NCBI RefSeq assembly: GCF_021390395.1
Contig: NZ_JAJUWT010000007.1
Location: 124,001 to 188,000, forward strand
Direction of reading: 5' to 3'
DNA: 64,000 nucleotides
Source: Saccharothrix sp. S26
GTDB taxonomy: Bacteria > Actinomycetota > Actinomycetes > Mycobacteriales > Pseudonocardiaceae
Shown here: piece by piece, positions 60,001 to 64,000 of the stretch
How positions within the stretch are numbered: position 1 is the stretch's first letter
How the letters are laid out: each line of letters begins with the position of its first letter
Translations under genes and position numbers: made by a program
Notes under the pieces: generated by a model
What the model saw: only the letters and a program-made list of their open reading frames with translations
What the model was told of the DNA's origin: nothing
Databases searched by the model: none

Positions 60001-62562
60001 TCACCTCAGGCCGGCGTCCACGGCGTTGATCAGGGTGCCGCCGGCGGTGTCGCCGGACATCTCCCAGATCATCGCGCCGAGCAGGCCGCGCTGCTTGAGC
60101 CACGCGGTCTTCTTCTGGATCGCCCACACGTCGTCGAACGTCCACCACTGCCCGCCGTTGCCGGTGAAGCAGGACGTGGCCACGGCGACCTCGTCGTGGT
60201 GGACCGCGCAGCCGGGCACGCTCGCCAGCAGGTTCGAGTACCCGCGCGTGCCCGCCTCCTCGGCGAACTGGCCCGGTGCCGCGCCGGTCGCCGACTGCCA
60301 CTCGCCGTTGCGGCCGCCGTCCTGGACGCCCTGCCAGCCGCGGCCGTAGAACGCCAACCCGATGGTGATCTTGCGCGGGTTCACGCCCACCGACGTGTAC
60401 GCGTTCACCGCGTCCTCCACGCTGAAGTGGAACGAGTACGGGTCGTCGGCGTCGGCGTACAGGTTGCCCTGGTGGCCGGTGCGGTTGGGCTCCCACGAGT
60501 TGTCGCTGCCCGCGCCGTGGAAGTCGTAGCCCTGCACGTTGAAGACGTCCAGGGACTTCGCCACCCGCGGCAGGTCCCAGCCCGCCTCGATCTTCGCCGG
60601 GTCGGCCGGGGTGAACGCGGTCAGGTCGTAGCGCTTGCCCGTCTCCCGGGTCAGCTCGTCGAGCTGCCGGCGGAACTCCTCGATCAGCAGCGTGTTGTTC
60701 TGCTTGTCGTTCGGTCCGATGTGGTTGCCCGCGTGGCCCTCCGCGCCCGGCCACTCCCAGTCCAGGTCGATGCCGTCGAAGATGCCCGCCGCCGTGCCCG
60801 GCCCGCCCGCCGCGTTGTACACGGGCAGGTTGCCCCTGATGTAGACGTCCAGGCAGGACTTGACGAACTTCTTGCGCGCCGCGTCCGTGGCCGCCACGTC
60901 GGAGAAGTACTTCGAGTACGTCCACCCGCCCAGCGAGATCAGCACCTTCAGGTGCGGGTGCTTGGCCTTGAGCTTGCGCAGCTGGTTGTAGTTGCCGCGC
61001 AACGGCTCCCAGCCGGTGTCGCCCACGCCGTCCACGGACTGCGCCGCGCTGAACGGCCTGCTGTAGTCGGCTTCCGCGTCACCCGCGCCGTCGCCCTGGT
61101 TGGGGTCCTGCGGGTTGGGCGAGGTGCCCTTCGTGACGCCGTGCAGGCAGGTCAGGTTGACCGGGTCGATGTTGCCGAACGCGTAGTTCAGGTGCGTCAG
61201 CTTGGCCGCCGTGCCGCTGGTGTCCAGGTTCTTCACGAAGTACTGGCGGCCGTAGATGCCCCACTGCACGAAGTACCCGACCCGCGCGTACCCGTCCACG
61301 ATGTCCGAGGTGGACACCGTGACCGCGTTGCTCGGGCCCGACACGTTGTCGTAGAGGTCCCGCGCCCGGACCGTGAAGGTGTACGGGGTGGACGGTGAGA
61401 GGCCGTCGACGCGGGCCGTCGTGCCGGTGACGGTCGCCTTCACCGTCGTGCCCAGGTAGACGTCGTAGTTCGCCACACCCCGGTTGTCGGTGGCGGCGTC
61501 CCAGCTCAGCGTGACGCTGCCGGCGTCCTTCGCGGTGCCGCGGAGGTTGGTCGGCGCGGTCGGCGGCTGGGTGTCGTCGGCGGGGTTGTTGGTGGTGACG
61601 CTGAGCGCGTTGGACGCCGTGGACAACGTGCCCTTGGTGTCGCGCGCCTTCACCGTGAAGCTGTACGCGGTGTTCGGGGTCAGGCCCGTGACGGTGGCGC
61701 TGGTCGACGTGACCGTGGTGGCGAGGGCCGTGCCGTTGTAGACCTCGTACCCGGCGATCGGCAGGGAGCCCGGCGTCGAGGCGGTCCACGCCAGCGAGAC
61801 GGTCTTGGTGGTCCGCACCGGCGAGTTCAGGTTGGCCGGCGGGGTGGGCGGCGTGTCGGGCGTGCCGTCGCAGTTGGCGTTGTCGACCCGGCAGGTGACC
61901 GGTTCGGCGGCCCGGCTGAGCGTGAACGTCGGGCTGTACGGCTCGGTGGAGCGCCGTGCGCCCACGCTGCGGTTGTAGTGCACCGGGTTCAGCGTGACGG
62001 CGTTGCCGGTCTGGCTGATCGTGGCGTGCTGCGCGCCGCCCGCCGTGACGCCGGCGGGCAGGGTGAAGGTGATCGACCAGTCGGCCAGCACCGCGTCGGT
62101 GTTGTTGTTGACCACGAACTTGCCGGTGGAGCCGGTGAGGCTGAAGTCGGCCGTGGTCGGCGCGGGCGGTGGTGGCGGTGGGCCGCTGCCGTCGCAGTTG
62201 GCGCCGTTGACCGTGCACGTGGTGGGGTCGACGGCCTGGCTCAACGTGAAGGTCGGGCTGTACGGGTCGGTGGTGCGGCCCGCCTGGATGGTGCCGATGT
62301 AGAACGCGGGCGTCAGGGTCACCCGGGTGCCGGTCTGCGTGGTGGTGGCGTGCTGCGCGACGCTGACGGTGACGCCCGCGGGCAGGTCGAACTTGATCGT
62401 CCAACCGGAGATGGCGGCGGTCGTCGGGTTGGTGACCACGAACTTGCCCGTGGTGCCGGTTCTGCTGAACGTGGCGGTCAGGCCGGTCGCCGCGGCGGCC
62501 GGTGCGGACAGCGCTGCGGTGGCCAGCAGGAAGGCCAGGAGCGCGATGGTTGGTCGGCGCAT
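60001..62562 (-). CDS. Secreted GH18 chitinase with two CBM2-like and two FnIII domains
   Basis: An 853-residue exported chitinase. Signal peptide ~1-25 (RRPTIALLAFLLATAALS). Two CBM2-like domains (~26-135 and ~150-245) each contain GKFVV, WxI(K/T)F and end in a Cys-rich Thr-Cys/Asn-Cys-Asp pair; then FnIII repeats (~255-345, ~355-445) and the GH18 barrel (~455-853) with GYFVQWGIYGRQY, SLGGWTYS, FDGIDLDWEW (catalytic Glu) and WEMSGD. Similar to Streptomyces ChiC/D types. ATG at 62562. A DasR-like operator lies about 110 bases upstream. Confidence 0.93.
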   Translation of the reverse strand: MRRPTIALLAFLLATAALSAPAAAATGLTATFSRTGTTGKFVVTNPTTAAISGWTIKFDLPAGVTVSVAQHATTTQTGTRVTLTPAFYIGTIQAGRTTDPYSPTFTLSQAVDPTTCTVNGANCDGSGPPPPPPAPTTADFSLTGSTGKFVVNNNTDAVLADWSITFTLPAGVTAGGAQHATISQTGNAVTLNPVHYNRSVGARRSTEPYSPTFTLSRAAEPVTCRVDNANCDGTPDTPPTPPANLNSPVRTTKTVSLAWTASTPGSLPIAGYEVYNGTALATTVTSTSATVTGLTPNTAYSFTVKARDTKGTLSTASNALSVTTNNPADDTQPPTAPTNLRGTAKDAGSVTLSWDAATDNRGVANYDVYLGTTVKATVTGTTARVDGLSPSTPYTFTVRARDLYDNVSGPSNAVTVSTSDIVDGYARVGYFVQWGIYGRQYFVKNLDTSGTAAKLTHLNYAFGNIDPVNLTCLHGVTKGTSPNPQDPNQGDGAGDAEADYSRPFSAAQSVDGVGDTGWEPLRGNYNQLRKLKAKHPHLKVLISLGGWTYSKYFSDVAATDAARKKFVKSCLDVYIRGNLPVYNAAGGPGTAAGIFDGIDLDWEWPGAEGHAGNHIGPNDKQNNTLLIEEFRRQLDELTRETGKRYDLTAFTPADPAKIEAGWDLPRVAKSLDVFNVQGYDFHGAGSDNSWEPNRTGHQGNLYADADDPYSFHFSVEDAVNAYTSVGVNPRKITIGLAFYGRGWQGVQDGGRNGEWQSATGAAPGQFAEEAGTRGYSNLLASVPGCAVHHDEVAVATSCFTGNGGQWWTFDDVWAIQKKTAWLKQRGLLGAMIWEMSGDTAGGTLINAVDAGLR

Positions 62563-62669
62563 CAGGGTGTGCCTCTCGAGACGGGGACGGTCGAGAACCA
62601 CGGCGGCCTGGTCGTGCCGGTCTTTCCCGGAACTTCTGTCGAACGTAGGTCGTGCGGGGGCCGTTGACA

Positions 62670-62685
62670 ATGGGTCTAGACCAAT
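62670..62685. promoter_or_regulatory. DasR-type dre operator upstream of chitinase
   Basis: ATGGGTCTAGACCAAT keeps the complete GGTCTAGACC core of the DasR responsive element and agrees at about 14 of 16 consensus positions. DasR is the N-acetylglucosamine-responsive GntR repressor of actinomycete chitin genes. The site sits between the chitinase and pxpC, at promoter distance from the chitinase. Confidence 0.7.
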
Positions 62686-62694
62686 TGCGTCCGT

Positions 62695-63621
62695 TCAGAC
62701 CCGCGGGTCGAACCCCAGCCGGGTGCCGGGTGGGGCCTGGCCCAGCAGCGGCAGCGCGTGCGCGCCGACCACGCCGATCACCGGGTAACCGCCGGTCGTC
62801 GGGTGGTCGGCGAGGAAGACGACCGGCCGCCCGTCGGCCGGGACCTGCACCGCGCCGGTGACCAGCCCTTCGCTGGGCAGCTCCTGCCCGACCCGGTCCG
62901 GCGCCCGGTCCAACGCGGTGCCGGTGAGGCGCAGGCCGACGCGGTTGCTGCGGTCGGAGACGGTCCAGCGGCCTTCGCGCAGCTGCCGTGCCGCGTCGTC
63001 GAACCAGTCGTCGCGGGGTCCGAGGAGGACGGGGACGCGCAGTTCGCCCGGCACCCGCGTCGGCACCAGCACGTCCACGCCCACCGGCACGCCGGTCGGG
63101 TCGCCGAGGGGCAGCACGTCGTCCGGGCGCAGCGGGGCCGGGCCCAGGCCGGAGAGCAGGTCGGTGGAACGGCTGCCCAGCTCGGCCGGCACCGTGACGC
63201 CGCCGGAGACCGCCACGTAGGACCTCAGGCCGCCGCTGGGCGTGCCCAGGGTGAGGGTGTCGCCGGGGGCCAGGTGCAGCGGCGAGTCGCGCAGGACGCC
63301 GTTGACCAGCACCGGCGTCGAGGGGCCCGTGACGGCGACCGTGCAGGACGCGTCGGCGCGCAGCGACAGGCCGCCGAGGAGGACTTCGAGGCAGGCGGCG
63401 TCCTCGGGGTTGCCGACCAGGCGGTTGGCGAGGGTGAGCGAGCGGGGGTCCAGCGCGCCGGACGGGGGGACGCCCAGGTGCGCGTTGCCCGGCCGGCCCA
63501 GGTCCTGGACGAGGGTCTGCGGGCCGGTGCGCAGCACGGTGAGGGTGCGCGAACGTTCAACTCGGGTGTTCTGAACGTAGGACACACGCGTTCCGGACGT
63601 AGGACTCGCGGGGGTGGTCAT
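62695..63621 (-). CDS. pxpC: 5-oxoprolinase subunit PxpC (biotin-dependent carboxyltransferase-like)
   Basis: A 308-residue subunit of the PxpABC 5-oxoprolinase (KipA/DUR1-type C-domain). Typical parts: TLVQDLGRPGNAHLGVPPSGALDP near residue 45, VAVTGP, YVAVSGGV and the late SEGLVTGAVQVPADGRPV, DHPTTGGYPVIG. ATG overlaps the pxpB stop. The first ~30 residues (GTRVSYVQNTRVERSRT) precede the usual family start and overlap a short DNA repeat, so they may be a later insertion. pxpA is not in the window. Confidence 0.9.
   Translation of the reverse strand: MTTPASPTSGTRVSYVQNTRVERSRTLTVLRTGPQTLVQDLGRPGNAHLGVPPSGALDPRSLTLANRLVGNPEDAACLEVLLGGLSLRADASCTVAVTGPSTPVLVNGVLRDSPLHLAPGDTLTLGTPSGGLRSYVAVSGGVTVPAELGSRSTDLLSGLGPAPLRPDDVLPLGDPTGVPVGVDVLVPTRVPGELRVPVLLGPRDDWFDDAARQLREGRWTVSDRSNRVGLRLTGTALDRAPDRVGQELPSEGLVTGAVQVPADGRPVVFLADHPTTGGYPVIGVVGAHALPLLGQAPPGTRLGFDPRV
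63574..63605 (+). repeat. GAACGTAGGAC direct repeats in pxpC start
   Basis: ACGTAGGAC occurs at 63575-63583 and 63597-63605 (22-bp period), preceded by the palindrome GAACGTTC at 63551-63558. A near copy, GAACGTAGGTCGTGCG, lies at 62641-62656 upstream of the chitinase. The repeats fall in the unusual N-terminal codons of pxpC. Confidence 0.55.
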
Positions 63622-64000
63622 CGGACGGCCTCGAAGCGGACGCGGTCGCCCGGCGTGAGCAGGGCCGGGGTCGGGCGGCGCGGGTCGAACAGCGGCGCGT
63701 CGGTCCGGCCGATCAGCCGCCAGCCGCCGGGGGTGGCGCGGGGGTAGGCGGCGGTGAACTCGCCCGCCACGCCCACCGAGCCCGCCGGGACCTTCGTGCG
63801 CGGCGAGTCCAGCCGCGGCTGGCGCAGCGGCTCGGGCAGGCCGGTCAGGTAGGCGAAACCGGGCGCGAACCCGCAAAACGCCACCCGGTAGTCCGCGCCG
63901 GTGTGCAGCTCGACCACCTCGGTCGTGGTCAGGCCCGCGGTCTCGGCGACCAGGTCCAGGTCCGGGCCGTCGTAGCGGACCTCGATGACCACCACCTCGT
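63618..64000 (-). CDS. pxpB: 5-oxoprolinase subunit PxpB (KipI-like), N-terminus outside window
   Basis: About 127 C-terminal codons of PxpB, cut by the right edge; the family is about 200-230 residues. The active-site stretch FCGFAPGFAYLTGLP and KVPAGSVGVAGEFTAAYPRATPGGWRLIGRT are the strongest PxpB/KipI motifs. With PxpC it hydrolyses ATP-activated 5-oxoproline to glutamate. It overlaps pxpC by 4 nt. Confidence 0.93.
   Translation of the reverse strand, partial: EVVVIEVRYDGPDLDLVAETAGLTTTEVVELHTGADYRVAFCGFAPGFAYLTGLPEPLRQPRLDSPRTKVPAGSVGVAGEFTAAYPRATPGGWRLIGRTDAPLFDPRRPTPALLTPGDRVRFEAVR

Overview
The window is high-GC chromosomal DNA from an actinomycete. GTG starts are common, operons are coupled by ATGA/GTGA overlaps, several genes look leaderless with a TANNNT box 6-8 nt before the start, and there is a mycothiol-type enzyme, DUF574 methyltransferase, DUF3073, RsiG and type VII secretion (T7SS) helper proteins. 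The mixture best fits Pseudonocardiaceae (Saccharothrix/Actinosynnema/Lentzea-like). I saw no rRNA, tRNA, CRISPR array, transposase or phage gene. It reads as a housekeeping backbone with accessory blocks inserted.

Backbone: purC (partial), purS-purQ-purL (3.0-6.2 kb), an SCP2-like protein (23.4 kb), purF and purM (28.6-31.2 kb), DUF3073 (53.6 kb), ygfZ (57.6 kb), a Fur-family regulator and a pabC-like aminotransferase (58.6-60.0 kb). The same neighbours occur compactly in mycobacteria (Rv0807-Rv0812 region).

Blocks between backbone genes: 0.4-2.6 kb DUF2334 protein, MBL hydrolase and epimerase; 6.3-8.1 kb two tandem GH25 muramidases; 8.1-9.9 kb aldo/keto reductase divergent from a LysR regulator; 9.9-11.9 kb two tandem membrane-anchored pentapeptide-like proteins; 12.1-15.1 kb DUF574 methyltransferase and a PAS-GGDEF-EAL c-di-GMP enzyme; 15.1-20.0 kb glucose dehydrogenase and two divergent GH15 enzymes; 20.0-26.5 kb two T7SS-associated groups (DUF3558 lipoprotein, WxG protein, PPE-like protein and EspG; then a DUF2580-like target and a WxG-DUF1023 hydrolase); 26.6-27.6 kb an unknown acidic protein beside a perfect LexA-type box; 31.3-33.7 kb a sigma/anti-sigma pair, ArfB and a methyltransferase; 33.7-39.1 kb a CitAB-type two-component system divergent from a tripartite tricarboxylate transporter; 39.3-50.1 kb a myo-inositol catabolic and uptake cluster with a divergent LacI repressor and twin palindromic operators; 50.1-52.1 kb a decayed TPR gene, a degenerate class III cyclase-like protein with an amyloid-like tail, and a Crp-type regulator; 52.4-53.5 kb an old yellow enzyme.

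The right end holds a conserved hypothetical protein, an MFS transporter, RsiG (both c-di-GMP signature motifs visible), a BKACE enzyme, ygfZ/fur/pabC, a secreted two-CBM2 GH18 chitinase with a DasR-type operator, and pxpC/pxpB of 5-oxoproline hydrolysis, cut by the window edge.

The observations most worth following are the cyclase-like/Crp/TPR-remnant locus at 50-52 kb, the LexA-box gene at 26.6 kb, the pairing of RsiG with a local c-di-GMP enzyme, the two T7SS cargo groups sharing a GTCAC repeat element, and the inositol operators.
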